Positions 14,811-23,975 are shown, numbered from the stretch's first letter. The stretch: 24,508 nucleotides of DNA from CAG-791 sp964386925 (GCA_964386925.1 CAYLUU010000031.1:1-24508); one strand, 5' to 3'. The notes: generated from the sequence alone by a model not told the origin. Program-made: numbers and translations.

Positions 14811-16484
14811 TCAGAATTGACTGTAAATGAATGTCGATGCATCGTACCCCGGTCCCCAGATGCCGCAGACCAGGATTAGCAGGATCACTCCGATGTACAG
14901 AATCCACCGCAGCCACAGACTCTGCCGCAGAATTCTCGCCCGCAGTGAAATCCCGCGCCGCACGCAGATGTCACGAACGAGCAGCAGCAGAATGCCGCAG
15001 GCCAGCAGAACCCAGTTCGCCGTATCCAGCCCGAGCTTTAAGAGGCTTCCGTCGGTCAGCTGCCACAGGGTCACACCTCTCATACAGCGTATAATCTCCC
15101 ACGCCTTGGAAAACGACTCCGCCCGGAAGAAAATCCAGGCAAAGGATACCAGCACGAATACAACAATCGTCCGCAGAACCCGGCCGGAGAAGTCTCTTCC
15201 GAACTCCCCACCGGAGCCCGACATACTGCTTCCTTTTCCTTCTCTGTGGGATATCATCTTCTCACCGGAACGTTTTCGCAAAGGAGAGCATTCCAGCACC
15301 TCCTTGCTGTGCATTCGAAGGAGCGCCCTCCTTTTCAGGTCACCGACCACCTGATACACGCCGTGCAGCAGTCCCCATACGAGATACGTTGCACCGGCGC
15401 CGTGCCACAGGCCGGACACCGCGAACACAATCAGGAGATTCAAGTGCTTGCGCACAGCTCCCTTGCGGTTGCCGCCAAGCGGAATATACAGATAATCGCG
15501 CAGCCACGTTGACAGTGAGATATGCCAGTTTCGCCAGAACTCCGCAATCGAGGTTGTCAGATACGGCGCCGTAAAGTTCTGCATCACTCGAAAGCCCAGA
15601 ACCCTCGCCGATCCAATTGCAATCGCCGAATACCCGGCAAAATCACAGTAAATCTGAATCGAATACAGGAGCACCGCCAGAACAACCACAGTTCCCTTCC
15701 AGCTCTGCGGATCACCGTACACAGTGTTCACCACGATCGCAATCCGATCTGCCAGAACCAGCTTCAGAAAATATCCCCAGAACAGAATCAGAACACCGTT
15801 CCGAAGATTCTCCCAGGAATCCTCTTCATTTCTTCCATTCCCCGACAGCGCATGAATCTGCGGCAGCAGATTCCCGCCGCGCTCAATCGGGCCCGACGTA
15901 ATCCCCGGGAAGAAGGATACGAACAGCGCATAGGCCACAAAGCTCTTCTCCGCTCTCTCCTTCCCCAGATAGCAGTCAATCACATATCCCAGTGCCTGCA
16001 GGGTATAAAAGGAAATTCCCACCGGCAGCAGCGTCTGCTCCAGAATCCCCGGCAGGAACATCGTCCAATATTTGCAGCAGAATAAAATCCCCAGGTTCAG
16101 AATAAGGCAGCCCGCCAGAATCCCCTTCCGGGCTGCCGCACTCTCCCTGGCGGTCACTGCACGCCCCAGCCCTTCTGTACGTTTCATACCTTCCGCACAT
16201 TCCGAGCCAGTTGCTCCGTCTATGCTATCTGCTGCGCCCATCATCACCGGCACACGCCCCAGCCATAATCCGGCAAGGTACGTACTCCCGATCGTCACTA
16301 AAAGGAACAGCAGGCACACCGGATTCCAGGTACAGTAGAACAGCCAGCTGACGGCGAGCAGCGCTGCCGCTCTTCCTCTCTTCGGACACAGATACCGCAC
16401 CAGAACAGCCATCATCAGGAATGCAAGATATCCCAGTGACAGAAACGAAATTCCCTCCCAGGACAAAACATCAAATAAACTCAT
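14811..16484 (-). CDS. MBOAT-family membrane O-acyltransferase (DltB/AlgI type)
   Basis: 557 residues with many membrane segments. The family core is complete: LPVGISFYTLQALGYVID (about 153-170), FFPGITSGPIER (191-202), QIYCDFAGYSAIAIG (277-291), EFWRNWHISLSTWLRDYLYI (315-334) and SGLWHGAGATYLVWGLLHG with the catalytic histidine H361. It would take an acyl group from a cytoplasmic donor and pass it through the membrane to an extracytoplasmic partner, here the SGNH protein encoded next. A variable polar insert follows about residue 385. The start MSLFDVLSWEGISF fits the family, but no clear Shine-Dalgarno precedes it. The upstream 144 bases carry three 11-bp repeats and a candidate promoter. 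It lies after secA2 on the same strand. Confidence 0.92.
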   Translation of the reverse strand: MSLFDVLSWEGISFLSLGYLAFLMMAVLVRYLCPKRGRAAALLAVSWLFYCTWNPVCLLFLLVTIGSTYLAGLWLGRVPVMMGAADSIDGATGSECAEGMKRTEGLGRAVTARESAAARKGILAGCLILNLGILFCCKYWTMFLPGILEQTLLPVGISFYTLQALGYVIDCYLGKERAEKSFVAYALFVSFFPGITSGPIERGGNLLPQIHALSGNGRNEEDSWENLRNGVLILFWGYFLKLVLADRIAIVVNTVYGDPQSWKGTVVVLAVLLYSIQIYCDFAGYSAIAIGSARVLGFRVMQNFTAPYLTTSIAEFWRNWHISLSTWLRDYLYIPLGGNRKGAVRKHLNLLIVFAVSGLWHGAGATYLVWGLLHGVYQVVGDLKRRALLRMHSKEVLECSPLRKRSGEKMISHREGKGSSMSGSGGEFGRDFSGRVLRTIVVFVLVSFAWIFFRAESFSKAWEIIRCMRGVTLWQLTDGSLLKLGLDTANWVLLACGILLLLVRDICVRRGISLRARILRQSLWLRWILYIGVILLILVCGIWGPGYDASTFIYSQF

Positions 16485-16495
16485 AGCTCAAACTT

Positions 16496-16524
16496 AATAC
16501 ACCCTTAGCAGAAATTCAGTACAA
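16496..16524 (-). promoter_or_regulatory. Candidate promoter of the MBOAT-SGNH pair
   Basis: TTGTAC (16519-16524), 17 bases, then TGTATT (16496-16501) on the minus strand. The -35 box lies inside the last of three 11-bp repeats. Transcription would begin only a few bases before the MBOAT ATG, giving a nearly leaderless mRNA, in keeping with the lack of a ribosome site. Confidence 0.35.
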
Positions 16525-16546
16525 ATCCAGTACAAATTCAGTACAA
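16514..16546. repeat. Three tandem 11-bp repeats upstream of the MBOAT gene
   Basis: Units ATTCAGTACAA, ATCCAGTACAA and ATTCAGTACAA follow head to tail (16514-16524, 16525-16535, 16536-16546), so the motif recurs about once per helical turn. Such spacing would let a protein bind one face of the DNA. The repeat overlaps the candidate -35 box. Confidence 0.7.
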
Positions 16547-16628
16547 ACTCATGGGCAGCAATTCCTATCGATTCCTGTTACGCCGCTTCTCAAACAATCA
16601 GTTCAACAAACGGACATCGACCACTTCC

Positions 16629-18989
16629 CTACGGATACAGCACCCGCATGCCTCCGTCTGCCCGCGGAATCAGCTCTCCCAGCAGAATGTTGCGCATCAT
16701 GCCGATCCGGATCTCCATCTGCATCTTCTCAAATGCCCGGTAGGCCTCCTCGTGGAAGGCATACTTTACATTGTGCCGCGCATACTGCCGCCCGGACACC
16801 ACCTGCCGCAGCTGCTGCAGATAATCCACCTGCTCAATCCAGGCCTGGTCAATCGCCCGCAGCGTCATCATCCTCATGTAGCTTGCTACCGCGGCCGTTG
16901 TCTCGAAGGATTGCAGTTTCTGATCCAGTGCCTCATCCGCCGCCGTCAGCAGATATTCCCGAATCGTATCCCTCGATTCGAGCACCGACTCCTCCGGAAA
17001 CTCCCGGAACGAATAACTGATGTGATCCATGACAAAACGCACCACATCATCCTCATCCGGAAGCCTCCCATTCTCTGCCATACACGTATTCAGGAAGTTG
17101 TCTACCACCTTCTCGAAGATATCATGATAGAAGGACCGTTCCATCGGCACCTTCTCCATAATGCGGTTCCGTGCGTCATACACCAAAAGGCGCTGCTTCT
17201 CCATGCTCTCGCCGAATTCCTTGGTCGCCTTTCGGCTGGCCCGGGCAATCTCCGCCGAGATCCGCTGCGCATCGTGCACGGCATGCACAATGGCCGGGTT
17301 ATGAATCTCCTGCTCACCGTCCCGGCAGGCCGCCAGCCATTTTTTGCCGAATTCTGTGACAACCTCGTCCTCCAATGACAGGTAAAACCGGGAAAATCCC
17401 GGATCCCCCTGCCGGCCGCTGCGCCCCCGCGACTGCAGCTCCTGCCGCCGGTTCGAGATGAGGCCCACTCCGATGATGGCAAGCCCGCCCAGCTCCTCCA
17501 CGCCTTCTCCCAGGCGAATGTCCGTGCCGCGGCCGGCCACCGTGGTCGCTACCGTGACCGCATTCTTCTGACCGGCCTCTCGAATGATAGCGGCCTCCTT
17601 CGCAATGTTGTAGGCATTCAGCACGTTGTGAGGAATTCCCTCGCGCAGGAGACGCTCCGACACCAGGTCGGACATATGAATTGAACTGGCAATCACCAGA
17701 ACCGGCTGCTGCCTCTCGTGGAGCCCACGAATCTCCGACAGCGCCGCAGACAGCTGCGCCTCCAGATTCGGGTAAATGCGGTCACGTTCATCGATACGCT
17801 GAACTTTCTTTCTCGTCGGAATGACCACCACATCCAGGCCGTAAATCTGACGAAACTCATCCGCATCCGTCACACCGGTCCCCGTCATTCCGGCAACCTT
17901 GCGGTACATGTTGAAAAAGCTCTGATAGGTCACCGACGCGACGGTCCGGCTCTCCTGGGTGATAGGCACCTGCTCTTTGGCCTCCAGGGCCTGATGCTGG
18001 CCGCTGCGCAGCTTCGTATTCGGCTGCACGCGTCCGGTTCTCTCATCCAGCAGCTGCACGGCATTGTCCCGCACAATGTAGCGATCCTCCTTCTCGATGA
18101 CAAGGTGTGCCCTCAGGGCAAGGCAGATATGGCGCACGATGTCCTGCTCACTCTCTCCATACAGCTCATCCGTGCGGAAAAAGCGCTTCGCCTTCTCGAT
18201 GCCGGAAGGCAGGAGCCACACGTCTTTATCCTCGCATTTGTAATCCTGTTCCGGCTCCAGCGTGGTTACAAAATAATCCGTAATCCCGAACAGATTCGAC
18301 TGTACCCGCGGCATTCCGGACACGATAAGAGGAATCTGTGCGCTGTCGAGCAGCACGGCGTCCGCCTCGTCCACGATGACATAATCCATACCGCGAAGGT
18401 ACCGCTTCTGCGCCTTGTCTTCCAGATTCTCGAACAGATAGTCAAAGGCCAGCGCATCATTGGTGGTATATACGATATCCGCCGCGTAGATGTCCTTCTT
18501 CTGTGCATTGGTAAAGCGCCCGCCCTCATCTTGCGGCACGCCGACGGCCTCCCGCAGTCCCATGAATTCGTACAGAGGAGCCATCTCCTCGCCGTCGCGG
18601 GCTGCCAGATAACTGTTGGTCGTCACCAGAATGCAGCTCTGCCCGCTCAGGGCATTGAGGTACAGCGGCATGGTGGCTACGAGCGTTTTGCCCTCGCCGG
18701 TCTTCATCTCGGCAATCTTGCCCTGGTGCAGCACGATGCCGCCCATCACCTGCACATCATACGGGAATTTGCCAAGGACCCGCCTCGCTGCCTCCCGCAT
18801 CGCCGCAAAGGCCCGCGGCAGCAGCTGATCCAGTGTTGCTCCCTGCTGCAGCTCCTCCCGGAACCTCTGCGTCATCCCCCGCAGCTCTGCATCCGTCAGA
18901 GCCTGCATGGCGTCAGCATGGGAATTCACCTCATGCAGCACTTTCTGCAGCTTATTCAGTTGAAACTGGTTGCTTCGCATCCGTTTCAT
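16629..18989 (-). CDS. secA2: Accessory Sec translocase ATPase SecA2
   Basis: 786 residues. Walker A is MKTGEGKT (95-102) and Walker B is VIVDEADAV (204-212, DEAD at 207-210). The preprotein cross-linking region follows, then the second RecA-like domain with TTVAGRGTDIRLGEG and SRGRSGRQGDPG, then a helical scaffold. It lacks the zinc-binding SEC-C tail of housekeeping SecA, as is usual for the aSec SecA2 of Gram-positive bacteria. With Asp1-3 it would drive the glycosylated adhesin through SecY2. It starts 15 bases after asp3. AAAGGA precedes it, but the spacing suits the fourth codon (ATG at 18980) as well as the first, so the start may be three codons shorter. It is the last core aSec gene; the MBOAT gene follows after 144 bases. 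Confidence 0.96.
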   Translation of the reverse strand: MKRMRSNQFQLNKLQKVLHEVNSHADAMQALTDAELRGMTQRFREELQQGATLDQLLPRAFAAMREAARRVLGKFPYDVQVMGGIVLHQGKIAEMKTGEGKTLVATMPLYLNALSGQSCILVTTNSYLAARDGEEMAPLYEFMGLREAVGVPQDEGGRFTNAQKKDIYAADIVYTTNDALAFDYLFENLEDKAQKRYLRGMDYVIVDEADAVLLDSAQIPLIVSGMPRVQSNLFGITDYFVTTLEPEQDYKCEDKDVWLLPSGIEKAKRFFRTDELYGESEQDIVRHICLALRAHLVIEKEDRYIVRDNAVQLLDERTGRVQPNTKLRSGQHQALEAKEQVPITQESRTVASVTYQSFFNMYRKVAGMTGTGVTDADEFRQIYGLDVVVIPTRKKVQRIDERDRIYPNLEAQLSAALSEIRGLHERQQPVLVIASSIHMSDLVSERLLREGIPHNVLNAYNIAKEAAIIREAGQKNAVTVATTVAGRGTDIRLGEGVEELGGLAIIGVGLISNRRQELQSRGRSGRQGDPGFSRFYLSLEDEVVTEFGKKWLAACRDGEQEIHNPAIVHAVHDAQRISAEIARASRKATKEFGESMEKQRLLVYDARNRIMEKVPMERSFYHDIFEKVVDNFLNTCMAENGRLPDEDDVVRFVMDHISYSFREFPEESVLESRDTIREYLLTAADEALDQKLQSFETTAAVASYMRMMTLRAIDQAWIEQVDYLQQLRQVVSGRQYARHNVKYAFHEEAYRAFEKMQMEIRIGMMRNILLGELIPRADGGMRVLYP

Positions 18990-19004
18990 CTTCCTTTGCC
19001 AAAA

Positions 19005-19532
19005 CTACCACCTGCAGGTCCTCGTCCTGCCGTCCTCGCGTTCCGGGATCTGACAGCTGTTCCAATCTGCCCAGTTCTCCTCCGGCACCAGCTCCACTCT
19101 GCGGAATCGAATGGTTCTGGCGCCGCCCTGTACGAGCTGCAATGTATACCGGAAAGCGCCCTTCGGATACGTGATCACGCTCTCCGTCTCTTTCAGCATC
19201 TGAAACTCCAATAGTTCCCCTTTTCGGTCGTAATAGTTGATTCGAAGAAAGCTTCCGCCCTCCGGCTCGTCCTGCTTAATCACGCGAAGATGATAGCTTT
19301 TCCCTTCTTCCAACATGGGAAGCTTCGCCGCCGTCAGGCTGGCCCCATAATCCGAATAGGACTGCCACTGCCGAATGACGAAACCGGGCGGCATCCCTTC
19401 ATTCTCGAATACTACACTTCCGTCCCACGCAAAGGACACATTGCTCCCGTAGGCATAGGAGTCCTGTGCAGTCTCATCCCAATATATCAGCCATGCGATC
19501 CGCTCGCGCCGGCTATCCTGCCACTCCTCCAT
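19005..19532 (-). CDS. asp3: Accessory Sec system protein Asp3
   Basis: 175 residues. The family pattern is visible in IYWDETAQDSYAYGSNVSF (about 16-34), VFENEGMPPGFVIRQWQSYS (about 41-60), LPMLEEGKSYHLRV and the beta-rich stretch LRINYYDRKGELLEF. Asp3 is a carbohydrate-binding-module-like subunit that, with Asp1 and Asp2, holds the glycosylated substrate and helps deliver it to SecA2. AAGGGA about 9 bases before the ATG supports this start. A gap of 115 bases separates it from asp2. Within it a 29-codon frame with a fair ribosome site (19487-19576) overlaps the start out of phase, which is probably fortuitous. The last residues are basic and may be unconserved. Confidence 0.92.
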   Translation of the reverse strand: MEEWQDSRRERIAWLIYWDETAQDSYAYGSNVSFAWDGSVVFENEGMPPGFVIRQWQSYSDYGASLTAAKLPMLEEGKSYHLRVIKQDEPEGGSFLRINYYDRKGELLEFQMLKETESVITYPKGAFRYTLQLVQGGARTIRFRRVELVPEENWADWNSCQIPEREDGRTRTCRW

Positions 19533-19647
19533 GCATTGTTCCCTTCATACGCAGCGATCACGATTCTATCTAACATAAAACCTCTGATCGTTATCCTCCC
19601 AGCTTTTCAGCATCCAATCCAGGATGTGCGGAATCGCCGTCGGCTCC

Positions 19648-20835
19648 TCACCGCCCGTAGCGCTCCGTCAGGATCCGGTCATACTGCAGCCGCAGCCAGT
19701 CCTTCACCTGTTCCTGGTTATCGTTATGTCTCCCCGGAAATCCCTTTCCGTAGATCCGGCACTGCTGTCCTCTCAAGTGATGCAATAGCTGCAGGTATCC
19801 CTCCGGATCATAGTCGTCCTCTTCCATGTATCCGATGGCCATCTCCGACCGTGCAAAGCTTCCTCCATCCAATCGGCTCCACATTCTCCGGTTCAGCCGT
19901 TCTGCGCTCGCATCGTCCACGTCACCTGTCAGCTTACGCAGAATGTCCAGAGACGCCGGGAATCCGCCCGGCCGCCGAATCCGTTCCCGCTGTGCCATTG
20001 TTCCCAGGTTGATCACCGGTCGTCCCAGCGCCATCGCTCCCGGATGAATCCGGGACCCGTGATACAGCGCACCGGCAGCCCCCATGGAGCTGCCGATCAT
20101 GATCACATCCTCACTTGCAAGATCCAGCTGCTCCATAGCGCCGCGAATTCGCAGCTCCACAGCGTCCTCATATTGCTCTGATCCCAGGTATCCGCAGCTG
20201 CCCCCGCACCGCGGGTCCGCGATGAGAAGGAACGGCATGCGCTTCTCCCACATAAGGTCCACACCGTCGAATCCCTCCTGCGGGCGCCTCCCGGAGAAAT
20301 ACACCGTCAGCGGTGCCTTCCGGTCCATCGGGTTAAAATACGTGAACAGCTCCTCCCGGTTCTCATCCACTCTCCGAAGGCTCCCCGCCATGAAGGCCGC
20401 TCCCTTCGGAATCTTCTCCCGCAGGTGAATGGAACCCAGCACAATCCTGCCCACGCCCCGCAGTTGCAGCGTAATCCCGAGCCGCCGTCTCCATGCACAG
20501 GCCGGAATCACGACGGATTCCGTCAGATTATCCGCCTCCAGCACCTCCGTGTCTTCGTCCTCGGATGCATCGTCTCTTTGCAGATGCAGGCAGAAACGCA
20601 GCTCCACCTCCGCATCCTTATGAAACTCCGGCCAGAAGCTCATCTCCTTCCCCGGCTCGATCATAACGCTGCGTTTCCAGCTGAGCACCGAACAGAACGT
20701 CTTGCCGAAACTCCCGTCCATATGCAGTTCATAGCGGCCCTTCAGCCTCGCGTCCCACAGATAATTCCTGCCAAGGACTGCCTCACTCGCCGGTATCTGT
20801 ATCGCATCGCTTTGCCGCTCCGTGTTCTGCTCCAT
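19648..20835 (-). CDS. asp2: Accessory Sec system protein Asp2 (adhesin O-acetyltransferase)
   Basis: 395 residues, shorter than the roughly 500 typical of streptococcal Asp2. The shortfall is mostly N-terminal, which here is a beta-rich domain (about 1-145). The alpha/beta-hydrolase half is intact: nucleophile elbow GSSMGAAG with S250, histidine H370 in KGFPGRHNDN, and an acidic cluster near 339-341 as candidate third member of the triad. In Streptococcus gordonii Asp2 uses such a triad to O-acetylate GlcNAc on the serine-rich adhesin and is also required for export. It starts three bases after the asp1 stop, so the two are probably translationally coupled. The C terminus ERYGR looks natural. 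Confidence 0.93.
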   Translation of the reverse strand: MEQNTERQSDAIQIPASEAVLGRNYLWDARLKGRYELHMDGSFGKTFCSVLSWKRSVMIEPGKEMSFWPEFHKDAEVELRFCLHLQRDDASEDEDTEVLEADNLTESVVIPACAWRRRLGITLQLRGVGRIVLGSIHLREKIPKGAAFMAGSLRRVDENREELFTYFNPMDRKAPLTVYFSGRRPQEGFDGVDLMWEKRMPFLLIADPRCGGSCGYLGSEQYEDAVELRIRGAMEQLDLASEDVIMIGSSMGAAGALYHGSRIHPGAMALGRPVINLGTMAQRERIRRPGGFPASLDILRKLTGDVDDASAERLNRRMWSRLDGGSFARSEMAIGYMEEDDYDPEGYLQLLHHLRGQQCRIYGKGFPGRHNDNQEQVKDWLRLQYDRILTERYGR

Positions 20836-20838
20836 CTG

Positions 20839-22473
20839 CTATTCCCGCCTGGTCTTCTCCTTCCACCGGTCCACCAGCTGGCCGCCCGTGTACCGGGCAA
20901 CCTCCTGCACGCAGTATACCAGTGCCTCATTCCAGTTCGCCAGCCCGTCCAGATAATATTCCAGCGCACCGGTGATGTAGTTAATATTCTCTATGATATA
21001 CCCGTCCTTCAAATGCTCCACATATCTCGTAAAGCGATAATTCACCTGCGGAATTCCCGCACTGATTCCCGCAATCTGCAGGTACAGATCCGGCTGGTCA
21101 CGCACATCCACGATGAGCCTTACATCATACAGGATTCGAATCAGGTCGTTCTCGGAATGGTAGGGCACCACCATGACCCGTGCCTGCCCCGGCGCATTCT
21201 CATTCTCTGTCGTATCTGCTGTCTCTGCAGGAGCCTCATTTCCGGCTTCCGGATTCGCATACCCGATCTCCAGATCCGTTATCCCGCACTCTGCCAGGAT
21301 TCCGCGCATCTGCTCCGCCAGAGCCTCCTGCTCGCTGCGTCCCTCCGTCCGGATTCCCGCCAGCAGGATTACCTCCTCATTGCGCTGCATGTATTCGAAC
21401 ACCTGCCGCAGCGCCTTTTCACGGAAAATACCCTCCAGCCCATCCAGCGGCATGAAAACCTTCAGCTCTTTGATCTGCTGACTCTTGCCCAGCGACAGAC
21501 GCGTATCAAACGGCGAGATATCGTAGATCTTCTCCTCCGGAACGCCAGCCTCCCGGATCCGTCTGGCCGCATTCTGCGTATCCGTCACGACCAGCATCAC
21601 ATCCGCTGTATCCCGCAGCAGCTCCCGTGTCTCCCCCAGGTCATACCGATCACCGAAAAAGGACAGTACCACATCCTGATCTCCGTCATCCCGAAGGAGC
21701 TCCAGCAGCATCCGGTTGTGCTGGCGATTCGCGGCAATCACGTAGGTTTCCCGGTCCAGCTTCGAGCGAAAATAATCCTTCGCCTCCTCCCGGATGAGAT
21801 CTGCCATGCCGCGGTAACGAATCTTCTGAATCCTGGCACCGTTTCCCGCATCCACCTCAGAATCACTTCCGGCTCTCACCGGCTTTTTCACCAACCGCAC
21901 CACTTCACCGGTCGTTAAATTCTCATAGAACCGCAGCTCACCCTCCGGCGAATAATATTCCTGCCTCCAGGGCTCTCCCTTTCGGTACCAGACAGAGCTC
22001 GAGCGAAAGCCCCGGTCATCATAGATATCGCACCGGCTCCGCTGCGATCTGCCGCTTGCTCTTTCATAATATTGCACCCGGCACAGCGCACCGCTCTCCT
22101 CTAATTCAATCCCAGCATAGAGCCTGCCCTCACTATAGGCCAGTACCTTCGAGGGCTGATACACCCACTCCACATCGAGAGGCCACGGCAGCTCCTCGTA
22201 CGTCAACACTGCCGGCTTCTCCCACCATACGTCCTGCAATGCGTCGAAGACCGACCAGAATGGGATGGGATAGATATTTTCCCTGTGCAGAAAGCGGCGC
22301 AGGTTCGGCATATACGCAAGGCAGATGAGCTCCGTCTCCTCGCCGGCCTCCCGGAACAGACGGATCTGGTTCACCGTATCGTCAAAGGTCGATGCCCCCG
22401 AATCCTCATACCACGGCACATACCGCGCACTCCAGGTATTCCCCTCGTACCACGAAGGTATAAAGTGATACAT
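20839..22473 (-). CDS. asp1: Accessory Sec system protein Asp1
   Basis: 544 residues, the usual size. The N terminus MYHFIPSWYEGN, then VPWYEDS and FDDTVNQIRLF, is highly characteristic of Asp1, which has a glycosyltransferase-like (GT-B) fold without evident catalysis. Later DVVLSFFGDRYDL, YDISPFDTRLSLG and the C-terminal QIAGISAGIPQVNYRFTRYV also fit. Asp1 forms a complex with Asp2 and Asp3 that binds the adhesin and SecA2. A Glu/Ala/Pro/Asn-rich linker (about 415-430) is a local insertion. The start is supported by GAGGA 6 bases upstream. A 53-codon frame (22371-22532) overlaps the start out of phase. It is followed at once by asp2 and preceded by secY2 after a 126-base spacer. Confidence 0.95.
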   Translation of the reverse strand: MYHFIPSWYEGNTWSARYVPWYEDSGASTFDDTVNQIRLFREAGEETELICLAYMPNLRRFLHRENIYPIPFWSVFDALQDVWWEKPAVLTYEELPWPLDVEWVYQPSKVLAYSEGRLYAGIELEESGALCRVQYYERASGRSQRSRCDIYDDRGFRSSSVWYRKGEPWRQEYYSPEGELRFYENLTTGEVVRLVKKPVRAGSDSEVDAGNGARIQKIRYRGMADLIREEAKDYFRSKLDRETYVIAANRQHNRMLLELLRDDGDQDVVLSFFGDRYDLGETRELLRDTADVMLVVTDTQNAARRIREAGVPEEKIYDISPFDTRLSLGKSQQIKELKVFMPLDGLEGIFREKALRQVFEYMQRNEEVILLAGIRTEGRSEQEALAEQMRGILAECGITDLEIGYANPEAGNEAPAETADTTENENAPGQARVMVVPYHSENDLIRILYDVRLIVDVRDQPDLYLQIAGISAGIPQVNYRFTRYVEHLKDGYIIENINYITGALEYYLDGLANWNEALVYCVQEVARYTGGQLVDRWKEKTRRE

Positions 22474-22599
22474 TTCTCGTCCTCATAGTCTGCACCATCG
22501 GCAAACTCTTTCAGCATCTCATAGAATCGCATAGCCCCCTGAGAATTCGCATTCTCTGCATTCTCATAGAAGTCTCATAAGTCAAATCTCACGGTATAT

Positions 22600-23859
22600 C
22601 TACAGGAACATTCTGTACTGCTCCATCGTTCCGTACACCTTCAGCTCCTCCAGGATGCTCATCACCATGCCGACGAGGATCATCACTGTCATCGGCAGCG
22701 TATAGAAGGAGGAGAAACTCCCCCATCTCGCATGCAGATAGAGCATCGGCAGCACCAGCACACTCGCCACCGAAGCGCTCAGAATCGCCGCAATCCGCGT
22801 CTGCCGTTTCAAATGGCGTGCCGTCGGCTCGCCCGGCTCAAAACCTTCCAGATAGTCTCCCTGCCGCTGCAGCGTCTGTGCAATCTCCCCCGGCTGTACG
22901 AAAATTGCCGCAAGCGCCATCGTAAGGAGCCACAGGATCACGCCGAAGATCACTACGCCCGTGCCGGTATTCAGGTTCAGATTCCGAAGTCCTGCCTGAA
23001 TCCAGGCCTGCCCCGGCATCAGATGATCCAGGAGCTTCAGCACATAATACGGCACCGTGAAGATCGACATCACATACATCACCGGCATCGTCCCCACCGG
23101 ATTCAGCCGAATCGCCACATAGTCCTGCTCCGCATATTGGTTGTTGATCATCACGCGGCGCACCGTGGTGCGAAACTCCGCTCCCTCCATGAAGAGCATC
23201 ACCAGAATAATGGCAAAACACCCAAGCGCCCCGACCAGCAACTTGGTCGCAAGACCTTTAACGGCTCCTGTGAGAAATGCCGTTGCCAGATAGGATGTTG
23301 CCAGCTTCGCAAGACTTCCCAGCGTATTGATTACAATGAGAAGTCCCTGTCCGCCAATGCCCCACTGCGTGTTCCGGTCCGAGAGCCACTTGATGATGAA
23401 AGAGCCCGCAATCAGCATCAACGCCGTCAGCGCCTGCAGCGTTTCATGGCCTATACCGGGAACGTCCCGGTATTCCATCTCCCCTGCATTCATCCAGGCC
23501 TGCAGCATGGCAATGCACGCAGCGAGGATCAGCATAACCCAGTTAGCCCTTGCCTGGGAGCGCTTCTCCTTCCGATCCTTCGTCAGATGCTGGAACACCT
23601 GCACCACAACCATCGATGCAATCCACGGCATCAGTCCCAGCGAGAAGATCGAAGTCTTGTCCCGGCTGCTCCCCAGGATGCTGATCACCAGTCCCTGAAT
23701 GCCGTCCTGCGTATCGGTGACTGCCGGCACCACCCAGGGAATCGGAATCGTGCGCCCCAAAAGATACACCGCCATGATCAGAAATGCATACGACGCCCTT
23801 CCCAGCAGCAAACGATGTGAAGTTGTATTCCTGTTCACCTTCGTATTCATAGCATCCAT
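22600..23859 (-). CDS. secY2: Accessory Sec channel SecY2
   Basis: 419 residues with about ten membrane segments. It has the SecY layout, with FSLGLMPWIASMVVVQVF (second segment), GIGGQGLLIVINTLG and the cytoplasmic loop between segments 8 and 9. It is shorter and more diverged than housekeeping SecY, as SecY2 proteins are, and lies in the expected order before asp1-asp2-asp3-secA2. It forms the dedicated membrane pore for the adhesin. The start is uncertain: MDAMNTKVNR begins at 23859, but neither this ATG nor the one three codons later (23850) has a strong Shine-Dalgarno. A 25-codon frame with a strong one ends 38 bases upstream, so coupling is possible. Confidence 0.93.
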   Translation of the reverse strand: MDAMNTKVNRNTTSHRLLLGRASYAFLIMAVYLLGRTIPIPWVVPAVTDTQDGIQGLVISILGSSRDKTSIFSLGLMPWIASMVVVQVFQHLTKDRKEKRSQARANWVMLILAACIAMLQAWMNAGEMEYRDVPGIGHETLQALTALMLIAGSFIIKWLSDRNTQWGIGGQGLLIVINTLGSLAKLATSYLATAFLTGAVKGLATKLLVGALGCFAIILVMLFMEGAEFRTTVRRVMINNQYAEQDYVAIRLNPVGTMPVMYVMSIFTVPYYVLKLLDHLMPGQAWIQAGLRNLNLNTGTGVVIFGVILWLLTMALAAIFVQPGEIAQTLQRQGDYLEGFEPGEPTARHLKRQTRIAAILSASVASVLVLPMLYLHARWGSFSSFYTLPMTVMILVGMVMSILEELKVYGTMEQYRMFL

Positions 23860-23897
23860 AATCGAAAACTACTGTTCCCGCTTCCTGCACCCTTGGC

Positions 23898-23975
23898 TTA
23901 CCAGCGCCCCTCAATAATGACAGACCAATCGCATTCCGTCCACTCGCAAAACGGCACCCGCATGTGAATCTGCAT
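23898..23975 (-). CDS. Candidate 25-residue small protein upstream of secY2
   Basis: The frame reads MQIHMRVPFCEWTECDWSVI and on to EGRW before TAA. It is unusually rich in Trp, Cys and acidic residues. TGAGGAGC lies 6 bases before the ATG, a stronger ribosome site than that of secY2. A longer version begins at 24002 (MAPACEEQR) without a ribosome site. It lies between the adhesin and secY2, where some aSec loci carry small accessory genes, but it has no membrane segment and does not look like Asp4 or Asp5. It may be a leader peptide for secY2 or chance. Confidence 0.35.
   Translation of the reverse strand: MQIHMRVPFCEWTECDWSVIIEGRW

Noticed and set aside
17718..19214. Long + strand frame of 498 codons opposite secA2
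   Set aside because: Antisense shadow of a fully conserved secA2, rich in Leu, His and Arg without domains. The similar frame at 20425-21918 opposite asp1/asp2 is rejected for the same reason.
19534..19647. Protein-like frame after asp2 (DWMLKSWEDNDQRFYVR) as a frameshifted asp2 C terminus
   Set aside because: Asp2 already ends naturally after the GRHNDN histidine motif and a final helix ending in YGR. The extra frame has no suitable start.
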